DNA of 34,351 bases. Origin: Ignavibacteriota bacterium (GTDB lineage Bacteria; Bacteroidota; Ignavibacteria; UBA10030; UBA6906). How positions within the stretch are numbered: position 1 is the stretch's first letter; the number at the start of each line of letters is the position of its first letter. The stretch lies in the NCBI GenBank assembly GCA_003152875.1, contig PMBF01000076.1, forward strand, positions 75,850 through 110,200, written 5' to 3'. The translations under genes and the position numbers were made by a program. This document shows, piece by piece, positions 1-9,077 of this stretch. The notes beneath the pieces were generated by a model, which saw only the letters and a program-made list of their open reading frames with translations, was not told the DNA's origin and did not search any database.

Positions 1-691
1 CCGCAAGCTCGAATTTCCCGATCCGCTGCCCGGAGGCGCCCGTGAACGATCCTCTCTCATGCCCGAACAGCTCGGACTCGATAAGCTCGTTGGGAATCGC
101 GGCACAGTTCACCTCCACCATCGGACCCGCCGCACGGCGGCTCATCCGGTGAATGGCTTTCGCCACCAGCTCCTTCCCGGACCCGTTTTCCCCCGTAATC
201 AGCACGCGCGACTCGGTCGGGGCGACGCGATCGATCAACGACAGGACCTGGCGTATCGCCGCACTCCTGCCGAGAATCGCGTCCTTGCCTTCCACGGTTT
301 CCTTCAACCGGCCCACCTCGGACACCAGCGCCTTGCGCTCGATCGCGTTGCGGACCACAATCAGCAGCTTGTCCAGATCCAGCGGCTTGGAGAGAAAATC
401 GAACGCACCATCCTTCGTCGCCTCGACGGCCGTCTCGATGGTGCCGTGCGCGGATATCATGACGACCGGAAGATCAGGGTGATTCTCCCTTACCCTGTGC
501 AGCACTGTCAGGCCGTCCATGCCGGGCATCTTGATGTCCAGCAGGACCAGGTCAAACCCGGAGGCACCTATGGCCTTCAGCGCGGACGGCCCGTTGTCGG
601 CAACAGCGACCTCGTACCGCCGGTACTCAAGGGTCTTCTTCAGCCAGGTGGTAATCTCCCTGTCATCATCAACCACCAGGATCGACTTCAT
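1..691 (-). CDS. Sigma-54-dependent response regulator, NtrC family (receiver + AAA+), C-terminal part outside window
   Basis: Minus-strand reading from ATG at 691: MKSILVVDDDREITTWLKKTLEYRRYEVAVADNGPSALKAI...DLVLLDIKMPGMDG...SKPLDLDKL..., then VLITGENGSGKELVAKAIHRMS (Walker A) and ELFGHERGSFTGA. Runs off the left window edge, so absent from the ORF track. Confidence 0.93.
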   Translation of the reverse strand, partial: MKSILVVDDDREITTWLKKTLEYRRYEVAVADNGPSALKAIGASGFDLVLLDIKMPGMDGLTVLHRVRENHPDLPVVMISAHGTIETAVEATKDGAFDFLSKPLDLDKLLIVVRNAIERKALVSEVGRLKETVEGKDAILGRSAAIRQVLSLIDRVAPTESRVLITGENGSGKELVAKAIHRMSRRAAGPMVEVNCAAIPNELIESELFGHERGSFTGASGQRIGKFELA

Positions 692-1464
692 GGCTCCTCC
701 TTGCCGGCGCCGCCGGAAAGGTACGGCGACGGGAGCGTTTCACGATCGTTCATCAGAGCCAGGGCAAACCGCTGCCCCTGCCTGTTGGCGCGAATATCCC
801 GCTCATCGCGGGAGCCGCCAACCACAAACACCTCTTCCTCGACCTCAACGAACACGCCCAGCGCATCGGAGGCATCCGCCGACTCGCTCAGCACGGTGAG
901 AAACGCCGAGCCGAAGAAATGCTGCAGCTTGTCCCTGTCCCCCTCCGGGGGCGTGTCGGCATAGAGCCGTTCCGGCAAACATGCAACCCGTTCCCGGAAT
1001 TCGTCCTCAAACTCTCCCGTCAGGGGGATCCAGAGGAGGGGGCCGATCAGCGGCAGCTTGATGCCGAGCGTGCGGTGCTCCAGCGTGGCAAGCATGCTGA
1101 TTGCAAGGGCCTCCCCGGTGTTATTCCAGCTCAGTTCCAGCGCCCGGCGGAAGAGAACATCCACTGCCCGCCTGTCCCCCAAAGCGCGGCGTGCCCGGGC
1201 AAACTGCCCGCTGACCACGAAGTCCCTCAGGCGGGCCTCGTCCTGGATGATCTTGATCGGGAAGAGCAGAGTGGAGAGGAACGATACCGCTGCCGGGAAA
1301 TCGTGTACCGGCGGGAGTCCGGCGCCCTCATCCTCCTGGGCTTGGGCGGCACCCCGCCCCGCGACCGCGGTGACCGCGAGGGCGAGGAAGACCGGCCGCC
1401 ACCCGGAGGCGCCATGTCCTTCGGAGGCCTTCCGCGAGCCCGGGAGGAACGGAAGCAGGGTCAC
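688..1464 (-). CDS. Uncharacterised protein with N-terminal hydrophobic/signal-like segment and DKLQHFFGSAFLT motif
   Basis: Complete 258-aa ORF. ATGA-type 4-nt overlaps with both the upstream carboxyltransferase gene and the downstream response regulator support its being a real gene. Confidence 0.75.
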   Translation of the reverse strand: MTLLPFLPGSRKASEGHGASGWRPVFLALAVTAVAGRGAAQAQEDEGAGLPPVHDFPAAVSFLSTLLFPIKIIQDEARLRDFVVSGQFARARRALGDRRAVDVLFRRALELSWNNTGEALAISMLATLEHRTLGIKLPLIGPLLWIPLTGEFEDEFRERVACLPERLYADTPPEGDRDKLQHFFGSAFLTVLSESADASDALGVFVEVEEEVFVVGGSRDERDIRANRQGQRFALALMNDRETLPSPYLSGGAGKEEP

Positions 1465-3116
1465 GTCTGGATCACGCCGGGGTTGAACCGGGGTATCTCG
1501 GTGTTGCGCCCGGCAGCGGCAATGCCCCGGGCAACGAACGCCCGGGTCGCGGCAGGGTCGATGATGGCGTCGAACCAGAGCCGCGCTGCGCCGTAGTAGG
1601 GATCCATCTCACGCTCGTACCTGTCGTGGATTTCGGCAAGGAGATTCTGCTGTTCCGCATGGCTGATGTTTTTCCCCCCCCGTTCCATCTGCTGGACCCG
1701 GATGGCGAGCAGGGTCTCGCTTGCCTGTTTCCCCCCCATGACCGCAATCTGCGCGGTCGGCCAGGCGGCAATGAGGCGGGGATCGTACGCCTTTCCGCAC
1801 ATCGCGTAATTCCCGGCGCCGTAGCTGTTGCCGGCGATGACCGTGAATTTCGGCACGACGCTGTTGGCCACGGCGTTGACCATCTTGGCGCCGTCCTTGA
1901 TGATCCCGCCGTGCTCGGCCCTGCTGCCGACCATGAATCCCGTCACGTCCTGGATGAACAGAAGCGGGATCAGTTTCTGGTTGCAATTCATGATGAACCG
2001 CGCCGCCTTGTCCGCACTGTCGCTGTAAATCACCCCGCCCACCTGCATCTCCCCCCTCCGGGTCTTGACCACGCTCCGCTGATTCGCGACAATCCCCACG
2101 GCCCATCCCTCGATGCGTGCATATCCCGTGATCAGCGATTTTCCGTATCCGGCCTTGTATTCGTCCAGCTCACTATCGTCCAGCAGCCGCGCCAGCACTT
2201 CGTACATATCGTAGGGCTTGCTCCTATCCTCGGGCAGCACGCCTCCGATCTCTTCCGGGTCAAAATGCGGAGGCGCAGGGGCCTCCCGGTTGAACGGGCT
2301 CCCCGCCGTCCCCCCGAGTTTTCCCATGATGCTCCGGATCTTCCCGAGGCACTCCCTGTCATCCTCCACCTTGTGGTCCGTGACGCCGCTCAGCTCGGAA
2401 TGCACCGTGGCACCGCCAAGCTTCTCGTTCTCAATCTCCTCGCCAATGGCGGCCTTCACCAGATGAGCGCCGGCGAGAAAGACGCTTCCCGTGCCGTCCA
2501 CAATCAGCGACTCATCGCTCATGATGGGGAGATAGGCCCCGCCGGCAACACACGGTCCCATCACGGCGGCGATCTGCGAGATGCCGAGCGAGGACATGAC
2601 CGCGTTGTTCCTGAAGACACGGCCGAAGTGCTCTCTGTCGGGGAAGATCTCGCTCTGGAGAGGAAGAAAGACCCCGGCGGAATCGACGAGATAGACGATC
2701 GGGAGCCGGTTCTGGATGGAAATCTCCTGGGCGCGGAGACTTTTCTTGCAGGTCATCGGAAACCAGGCGCCTGCCTTCACGGTGGCATCGTTTGCCAGGA
2801 TGACAGTATCCCGGCCGTGGACGGCACCGATGCCGCAGACGGTCCCCGACGAAGGGGCGCCCCCGTACTCCTGGTACATCTCGTAGGCGGCGAACAGCCC
2901 GAGCTCCAAAAACGAGGAGCCCGGATCGATCAGCATGCCGATCCGTTCCCGGGCCGTGAGCTTTCCCCGGGCCCGGTGGCGGGCCGCGGCTTCGGCTCCA
3001 CCTCCCTCCTTCACCGCACCCTCCCGGACACGCAGCGCCGCCAGGAGTTCGCTCATCCGGGCGCTGTTCCGCTGGAAAGCCGGCGTCTTCTGCAGCTCCG
3101 TGCCGATATGCGTCAT
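1461..3116 (-). CDS. Acyl-CoA carboxylase carboxyltransferase (beta) subunit, propionyl-/methylcrotonyl-CoA carboxylase type
   Basis: RERIGMLIDPGSSFLELGLFAAYEMY, GGAYLPIMSDESLIV, FIQDVTGFMVGSRAEHGGIIKDGAKMVNAVANSVVPKFTVIAGNSYGAGNYAMCGKAYDPR. ORF extends to 3164; ATG at 3116 chosen by homology position. Confidence 0.93.
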   Translation of the reverse strand: MTHIGTELQKTPAFQRNSARMSELLAALRVREGAVKEGGGAEAAARHRARGKLTARERIGMLIDPGSSFLELGLFAAYEMYQEYGGAPSSGTVCGIGAVHGRDTVILANDATVKAGAWFPMTCKKSLRAQEISIQNRLPIVYLVDSAGVFLPLQSEIFPDREHFGRVFRNNAVMSSLGISQIAAVMGPCVAGGAYLPIMSDESLIVDGTGSVFLAGAHLVKAAIGEEIENEKLGGATVHSELSGVTDHKVEDDRECLGKIRSIMGKLGGTAGSPFNREAPAPPHFDPEEIGGVLPEDRSKPYDMYEVLARLLDDSELDEYKAGYGKSLITGYARIEGWAVGIVANQRSVVKTRRGEMQVGGVIYSDSADKAARFIMNCNQKLIPLLFIQDVTGFMVGSRAEHGGIIKDGAKMVNAVANSVVPKFTVIAGNSYGAGNYAMCGKAYDPRLIAAWPTAQIAVMGGKQASETLLAIRVQQMERGGKNISHAEQQNLLAEIHDRYEREMDPYYGAARLWFDAIIDPAATRAFVARGIAAAGRNTEIPRFNPGVIQT

Positions 3117-3141
3117 GACCGGTGTATGGAGGTGAGTGGAA

Positions 3142-4317
3142 TCATGTCGCGGCCAGGAGATCACGCGCGATGACCATCTTCTGGACCTCGGATGTGCCTT
3201 CCCCGATCGTCATCAGCTTGGCGTCCCGGTAGAATTTCTCGACCGGGTACTCCTTAATGAACCCGTACCCGCCGTGGATCTGCACCCCCTCGGCAGCAGC
3301 GCGGCAGGCAGCCTCGCTCGCGAAGTACTTTGCCTGCGCCGCGGCAAGCGTGAAGGGGTGGCCGGTCTCCTTCAGCCGTGCGGCTTTGCGGGTCAACAGC
3401 CGGGCCGCTGCAATGTCCGTCGCCATATCGGCGAGTTTCCACTGCACAGCCTGGAACTCGGCAATCGCTTTGCCGAACTGCCGCCGCGTCCTGGCATATG
3501 CCAGGCAGGCGTCAAGCGTCCCCTGGGCAATCCCCACCGACAGGGCTGCAATACCGATTCGCCCGCCGTCCAGAACCCGGAGGGCCTGCTTGAAGCCTTC
3601 GCCCGGAGCGCCGATCAGGTTCTCGCCCGGGACCCTTACCTCATCGAAGAGCAGTGTTGCGGTGTCGCTGCATCTCATGCCGAGCTTGTTCTCCTTCTTG
3701 CCGATCGAGAACCCTTTCATCCCTTTCTCCAGAATGAATGCCGAGATGCCCGCCTTCCCCCGGGGGGGATCCGTCAGAGCCATTACCACATAGACGGACC
3801 CGACCGACCCCTGTGTGATGAAGGTCTTGCTGCCGGAGAGGAGCCAATCGCCGCCGTCGCGGCGGGCAGCACTCTTCATCCCCCCCGAATCGCTCCCCGA
3901 TGCCGGCTCCGTGAGACCCCATGCGCCAAGCAGCCGCCCCGAGGCAAGGTTGGGGACGTACCTCCGCTTCTGTTCTTCGCTCCCGAACAGCATGAGATGC
4001 CCCGTGCAAAGGCTGTTATGGGAGGCGACAGTGAGGGCCACCGAGGGATCGACACGAGCGATCTCCTCGATAACCAGGGTCGCCTCCATGTCGCTCAGTC
4101 CTGCGCCCCCGAGTTCTTCGGGCCAGGTCATCCCCATGAACCCCAGTTCCCCCAGTGCGCTGACAATCTCGTGGGGGAACTCCTGCGATTCGTCGTACCG
4201 GGCAATGACGGGGCGCATCTCCTTCTCCGCAAACGAGCGCGCCGCCTGGCGAATGGCTTCCTGCCCGGGCGTAAGGTCAAACGAGAGGGTGCTGCTTTCA
4301 CCGGCGTCAACGGACAT
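3142..4317 (-). CDS. Acyl-CoA dehydrogenase
   Basis: GAWGLTEPASGSDSGGMKSAARRDGGDWLLSGSKTFITQG; C-terminal IHGGYGFIKEYPVEKFYRDAKLMTIGEGTSEVQKMVIARDLL. Start at 4317 preceded by AAGGAGGTG ribosome-binding site; ORF itself extends to 4395. Confidence 0.95.
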   Translation of the reverse strand: MSVDAGESSTLSFDLTPGQEAIRQAARSFAEKEMRPVIARYDESQEFPHEIVSALGELGFMGMTWPEELGGAGLSDMEATLVIEEIARVDPSVALTVASHNSLCTGHLMLFGSEEQKRRYVPNLASGRLLGAWGLTEPASGSDSGGMKSAARRDGGDWLLSGSKTFITQGSVGSVYVVMALTDPPRGKAGISAFILEKGMKGFSIGKKENKLGMRCSDTATLLFDEVRVPGENLIGAPGEGFKQALRVLDGGRIGIAALSVGIAQGTLDACLAYARTRRQFGKAIAEFQAVQWKLADMATDIAAARLLTRKAARLKETGHPFTLAAAQAKYFASEAACRAAAEGVQIHGGYGFIKEYPVEKFYRDAKLMTIGEGTSEVQKMVIARDLLAAT

Positions 4318-4345
4318 GGGCACCTCCTTGAAGTCAACGGACGCC

Positions 4346-5293
4346 TCAGGGGTTTCCGGCAGGGGAGTCGGCAAGAAGGGCGCGGGCCGCCTCATACGGC
4401 GACACGCGGCGTTCCATTACCGCATCCAGCTGCTTCTCCAACAGGGCGGACCGCCTGGAGTTCCAGAAATCCTCGTTCAGCCTGCCGGCAACGAGAGCCC
4501 GGAGACGCTGTTCCATGCGCAGCCGTCTTCTGTCCTGAAGCCTCCCTCCCGTGCCGAGGAACTGCCGGTGCTGTTCGATCGATGAAACCACTTCCTGAAT
4601 GCCGGACCCCTCGCTCGCAACGGTCTTCAGCACACCGGGTTTCCACCCGCCGTCACGGCGGAAGTGGAGGATCATCTGCAGAGCAAGGACGGCCTGGTCC
4701 GCGCCGGCCCGGTCAGCCTTGTTCAGCACGAACAGGTCGGCGATCTCCATGAGACCAGCCTTCATCGCCTGGATAGAGTCGCCCGATTCGGGAACCAGGA
4801 CCACGAGCGTGCAGTCGGCTGCCCCCGCGATGTCCAACTCCGACTGCCCCACACCGACCGTTTCCATGATCACGATCTGCTTGCCGGCCGCGTCAAGAAC
4901 ATCGACCGCCTCGGTCGTCTTGCGGCTCAGCCCCCCCACGCTCCCCCGCGAGGCCATGCTCCTGATGAATACCCCCGCATCGAGCTCCACCTCCGCCATC
5001 CTGATCCTGTCTCCCAGAAGCGCCCCTCCGCTGAACGGGCTTGTCGGGTCCACGGCAACAATGCCAACCTGGAGCCCCTGCCTGCGGTAGTGCTGCGCCA
5101 GGCGGCTGCTCAGCGTGCTCTTGCCTGCTCCCGGGGGACCCGTGACGCCGATCCGATGGCACCGGCCGGTCAGGGGGTGGATTGCCTGCAGGAGTTCTTC
5201 GGATTCGTCGTTTTCGACCAGGGAAATCGCACGAGCGATTGCAGTCCGCTCGCCGAGCTTCAGAAGCTCCAGATCAACCTTTGACCGCGGCAT
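4346..5293 (-). CDS. meaB: Methylmalonyl-CoA mutase-associated GTPase MeaB/ArgK family
   Basis: GVTGPPGAGKSTLSSRLAQHYRRQGLQVGIVAVDPTSPFSGGALLGDRIRM...VGQSELDIAGAADCTLVVLVPESGDSIQAMKAGLMEIADLFVLNKADR. Confidence 0.95.
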   Translation of the reverse strand: MPRSKVDLELLKLGERTAIARAISLVENDESEELLQAIHPLTGRCHRIGVTGPPGAGKSTLSSRLAQHYRRQGLQVGIVAVDPTSPFSGGALLGDRIRMAEVELDAGVFIRSMASRGSVGGLSRKTTEAVDVLDAAGKQIVIMETVGVGQSELDIAGAADCTLVVLVPESGDSIQAMKAGLMEIADLFVLNKADRAGADQAVLALQMILHFRRDGGWKPGVLKTVASEGSGIQEVVSSIEQHRQFLGTGGRLQDRRRLRMEQRLRALVAGRLNEDFWNSRRSALLEKQLDAVMERRVSPYEAARALLADSPAGNP

Positions 5294-6218
5294 CGCTCAG
5301 CCTGCTCTTGAAGTGCTTCACCGTCCTGTCCAATCCTTCTTCCAGCGAAACCTCGGGCCTCCAGCCCAGGACGCGTGTGATCTTCTCGTGAGTGAGAACG
5401 CTCCGCATTTGCTCACCCATTTTCGCCTCCCCGTGCTTCTCATCAAAGGAAGACCCCGTTGCCCGCTTCAGCACATGATACAGGCGGTTGACGTCGCTTT
5501 CCAATCCCGTGCCGACATTGAACGCATCTGTCCCGGCAAATCCCAGCGCGAGGACATTCGCCCTGACAACGTCACCCACGTAGACGTAGTCCCTTGTCTG
5601 CCTGCCGTCTCCGTTGATCACCGGCTGGAGTCCCGCCAGCAGCCTGCTGGCGAAAATGGCCACAACTCCGGCCTCCCCTTCCGGGTTCTGACGCGGTCCA
5701 TAGATATTGGCGTAGCGCAGGCAGACCGAATCGAGGCCATGGACAGCCTTGTAGTAAAACAGATAATGTTCCGTGGTCAGTTTCGTGATCCCGTAGGGGG
5801 AAATAGGACGGGTGGGGTGGCGCTCATCCGCGGGAAAATATTCCTGCTCCCCGTAGATCGCCCCTCCGCTGGAGGCAAAGATGATCTTCCCCACCCCGTG
5901 GCGAAGGCACTCCTCAAACAGCGACAGAGCGCCCATGATATTGACCGATGCGTCGTATGAGGGATCGGCCACGGAACGGCGGACATCCATCTGTGCCGCG
6001 TGGTGGTTGACCACCTCGAAGGATTCCTCTGAAAAAAGCCGCTTCACGGTTTCGCCATCGCGGATATCCCCTTCTACGAAGCGGGCGCCGGGATTGATGT
6101 TCTGCCTGCGGCCGGTCGACAGATTATCCAGGATCACAACTTCATGGCCGAGCGCAACATAGGCGTCGACGATATGCGAGGCGATGAACCCCGCCCCGCC
6201 TGTCACGAGAATTTTCAA
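5274..6218 (-). CDS. NAD-dependent epimerase/dehydratase (UDP-glucose 4-epimerase-like)
   Basis: MKILVTGGAGFIASHIVDAY (Rossmann GxxGxxG), SSGGAIYG...YGITKLTTEHYL (YxxxK), RYANIYGPRQNP. Overlaps meaB start by 20 nt. Confidence 0.93.
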   Translation of the reverse strand: MKILVTGGAGFIASHIVDAYVALGHEVVILDNLSTGRRQNINPGARFVEGDIRDGETVKRLFSEESFEVVNHHAAQMDVRRSVADPSYDASVNIMGALSLFEECLRHGVGKIIFASSGGAIYGEQEYFPADERHPTRPISPYGITKLTTEHYLFYYKAVHGLDSVCLRYANIYGPRQNPEGEAGVVAIFASRLLAGLQPVINGDGRQTRDYVYVGDVVRANVLALGFAGTDAFNVGTGLESDVNRLYHVLKRATGSSFDEKHGEAKMGEQMRSVLTHEKITRVLGWRPEVSLEEGLDRTVKHFKSRLSDAAVKG

Positions 6219-6260
6219 TGCAGTGTTCTCCAGTAAGTTATGCGCGACCCATTCATCTCA

Positions 6261-6309
6261 GCCGGATTACCCGGTCACATCTCCCGTTCGCGGCCGGATT
6301 TCCCGGTCA
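6261..6309. repeat. Two-copy imperfect direct repeat, 32-bp period
   Basis: GCCGGATTACCCGGTCA at 6261 and GCCGGATTTCCCGGTCA at 6293 (16 of 17 identical), upstream of the epimerase start. Confidence 0.7.
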
Positions 6310-6477
6310 GAGTCCCGGCTGCCGCCGGACCACTTCACCGTCCGAATTCTGTGTCAGACTTCCGTCAGCGCCGGCACGCCCATCCTCACCTCTTGCCATT
6401 GCTCGTCCCCTCCCCGCCGCCTCAGGCAAACGATCAGGCATGCACGCGGGGGGTATACTCGCCCATGAAGCGCCGGG

Positions 6478-7779
6478 TCAGGACACACGGAGCGCCTTCT
6501 GCCCTATGTCCCGTCTGTACTGCATCCCGTCGAACGCAATACGCTCGACAGCGCCGTACGCCTCCCTGAGCGTCTCGGCGAGATCGCCGCCGGTAACCGC
6601 CGTCACTCCGAGAACGCGGCCTCCCGCTGTCACCAGCTGCTCTCCGCGGAGTGCGGTTCCGGCATGGAACGCAACCACTCCGTGCCTGCCCTCAAGCGAT
6701 TCCAGTCCATGAATGGGAATCCCCGTAGGATACGAGTCCGGATAACCGGCCGAGGCCAGCACGATACAGGCGGCTGTGCCCTTCACCTTTGTCCGCGCCG
6801 AGGCAAGTGTTTTATCGGACAAGCTGCCGGCCGCCGATTCGCACAGGAGCTGCGCCAGGTCGCCCGGAAACAGCGGCAGCACCACCTGAGTCTCCGGGTC
6901 GCCGAACCGGCAGTTGAACTCAATGACTTTCGGTCCGGCCTCTGTGATCATCAGCCCGGCGTAGAGGCACCCTCTGTACGGCCGCCCCTCGGCGGCCATC
7001 CCCCTGATGACGGGCGCGATGATTTCCTGCTCCACTCTCCAGAGGAGATCGTCCGGAACGAAGGGAGTCGGCGCGTAGGCTCCCATGCCTCCGGTGTTCT
7101 TCCCGAGGTCGCCGTCCAGGGCTCGCTTGTGATCCTGGGCGGACGCGAGCGTGGCGAAGCGCGTCCCGTCCGTGACTGCAAACACCGAAGCCTCCTCGCC
7201 GGTCAGGAACTCCTCGATCACCACCGAGGTCCCGGCATCGCCGAATGCCGACCCTCCGAACATTTCTGCAAGCGTCCTTGCCGCCTCCTCCCGCTCACGG
7301 CAGATGACCACACCTTTACCGGCTGCAAGGCCGTCCGCCTTCAAGACCACGGGGAGGGGGCAATCTTCGATGTACTTTTCCGCCTCCTTTCGCCGGGGAG
7401 CGTCGAAGGCGGCGAACCCGGCCGTTGGCACACCATGCCGGACCATGAACCCCTTGGCGAAAGCCTTGCTCCACTCAAGCTCCGCGGCCCCCTTCGTCGG
7501 CCCGAATATCGCCAATCCCCGTTCCTGGAAAAGATCGACGATCCCTTCCGCGAGGGGAACCTCAGGACCAACGACTGTGAGATCGATGTGCTCTTTCTCC
7601 GCCAGCTCCACGAGGGTAAGGCGTTCGGAGACCGGGACCGGGAGACAGCGCGCAAGCCGGCCGATGCCGGGGTTCCCCGGGGCGCATGAGAGCCGGGAGA
7701 CCCCGGGACTCCTCGAGAGGGTCCACACCAGCGCATGTTCGCGCCCCCCGGATCCGAGGACGAGGATGGAGAGGCTCAT
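6478..7779 (-). CDS. purD: Phosphoribosylamine--glycine ligase
   Basis: MSLSILVLGSGGREHALVW, VVLKADGLAAGKGVVIC, GGMGAYAPTPFV, VIEFNCRFGDPETQVVLP. Confidence 0.97.
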   Translation of the reverse strand: MSLSILVLGSGGREHALVWTLSRSPGVSRLSCAPGNPGIGRLARCLPVPVSERLTLVELAEKEHIDLTVVGPEVPLAEGIVDLFQERGLAIFGPTKGAAELEWSKAFAKGFMVRHGVPTAGFAAFDAPRRKEAEKYIEDCPLPVVLKADGLAAGKGVVICREREEAARTLAEMFGGSAFGDAGTSVVIEEFLTGEEASVFAVTDGTRFATLASAQDHKRALDGDLGKNTGGMGAYAPTPFVPDDLLWRVEQEIIAPVIRGMAAEGRPYRGCLYAGLMITEAGPKVIEFNCRFGDPETQVVLPLFPGDLAQLLCESAAGSLSDKTLASARTKVKGTAACIVLASAGYPDSYPTGIPIHGLESLEGRHGVVAFHAGTALRGEQLVTAGGRVLGVTAVTGGDLAETLREAYGAVERIAFDGMQYRRDIGQKALRVS

Positions 7780-9077
7780 AGTGTCAGGAGAGATTCGAAA
7801 ATGCGGACCAGATTTCCGGTAAGTGTCACCCGGTCGTAGCGTGCCATCACCTCAGGCGGAGGTGTCTTGAGAGCATGGTGCTCATATTCATGATAGAATT
7901 CCGCAAGCGCCTTCTTGATCCCCTCGACATCCGTGGGGAGAACCACCCGGCCGCCCGCTTCGAGGATGGCGCTTCGTATGAATCCTTCAGGAGCGAGGCC
8001 GAGGATCGGCTTGCCGGCCCCGATGTACTCGTAGGTCTTGCCGGGGGAGCCAACGTTGTCCCCAACCGTCATCCAGACGACATCCGACGCAAGCACATTG
8101 CGGAGACATTCGCCGTGGGGGAGGTAGCCCAGAACTTTCACCGCATCCTGCAGGCCAAGGTGGGCAACGAGTCTGGTGTTTTCTTCCCGAAAATTCCCCA
8201 CGAAGACCGCATCGATCCGTCCGCGAAGCTTCGGGCGTTCCTGGAAAAGGTCGTGAAGGGCCTGCAGGAAATGGTCGGGAACGCGGTCTTCCCAGAAGAT
8301 GCCCGCGTAGGTGATCCGCATCCTTGTGGAAGGAGGCAAACCCGAGGCGAGCAGGACCGCCCGCTCTCGCGCAAGGTCTTCCGGGTCGAAACCCTGAGGG
8401 ATGATGTCGATGTCATGGTAGGTGAGGAACTTGTAGCGGCTGATCAGGATCTCCTTGACCTGCCTGTTGGTGGTGATCACGTGGCTGCTGGCCCGGAGCG
8501 CCCGCCGCTCAAGCGCCACGTGGCGCAACTTGTGGAAGGGGGTTGCATTGAAGCGGAAGGGGTAGTCCGCCCAGGGATCGCGATAATCGAAGACCAGAGG
8601 CCTGTTGATCCTTGCCTTCACCTCCATGCCTGCGAGGAAATCGGTGAAGGGAGGCGCCGTGGCAAAGATGAGGTCGAATTGCTTCCGCCGGTGGAGCTCG
8701 ACCGCAGCAGCGACGGCCCTCCGCTTCCATCCGATCTTGTTGTCGGGGATAAAGAACGTGTCGCTCACCCTGCTGATGAGCTTCCGGATGCGCTCTGGGG
8801 GAAGGCCGACCACCTCTTTCCCCTGGAAGAGCCGTCCGGGCCCCGCGGCGGGGGTTCTCACGACCTCCACGGGCTTCCCCTCCAGTTCCCCCAGCAGGGT
8901 TTCATCGCGGGCGAGATACCCGCGGGGCTCGACGGTCAGCACCGTCGGATGCCAGCCGAACTGGGGAAGATACTTCACGAATTTGAGCGTGCGTTGGACG
9001 CCGCTGAGTCCCATCGGCGGAAAGTAATACGCAAGGACGAGAACTTTCCGCGGAGGGAAACCCGATTCCTGGATCAT
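7776..9077 (-). CDS. Glycosyltransferase (GT4-like)
   Basis: KVLVLAYYFPPMGLSGVQRTLKFVKYLPQFGWHPTVLT...FDYRDPWADYPF...VLGYLPHGECLRNVLASDVVWM...GSPGKTYEYIGAGKPILGLAPEG. 4-nt overlap with purD. Confidence 0.88.
   Translation of the reverse strand: MIQESGFPPRKVLVLAYYFPPMGLSGVQRTLKFVKYLPQFGWHPTVLTVEPRGYLARDETLLGELEGKPVEVVRTPAAGPGRLFQGKEVVGLPPERIRKLISRVSDTFFIPDNKIGWKRRAVAAAVELHRRKQFDLIFATAPPFTDFLAGMEVKARINRPLVFDYRDPWADYPFRFNATPFHKLRHVALERRALRASSHVITTNRQVKEILISRYKFLTYHDIDIIPQGFDPEDLARERAVLLASGLPPSTRMRITYAGIFWEDRVPDHFLQALHDLFQERPKLRGRIDAVFVGNFREENTRLVAHLGLQDAVKVLGYLPHGECLRNVLASDVVWMTVGDNVGSPGKTYEYIGAGKPILGLAPEGFIRSAILEAGGRVVLPTDVEGIKKALAEFYHEYEHHALKTPPPEVMARYDRVTLTGNLVRIFESLLTL

Noticed and set aside
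59-964. Plus-strand 301-aa ORF at the left edge
   Set aside because: Antisense to the sigma-54 response regulator and its upstream coupled gene.
1626-4752. Long plus-strand ORFs of 515 and 538 aa (1626-3173, 3136-4752)
   Set aside because: Antisense to clearly conserved carboxyltransferase, acyl-CoA dehydrogenase and meaB genes; arginine/proline/histidine-rich translations without recognisable motifs, typical of antisense frames in GC-rich DNA.
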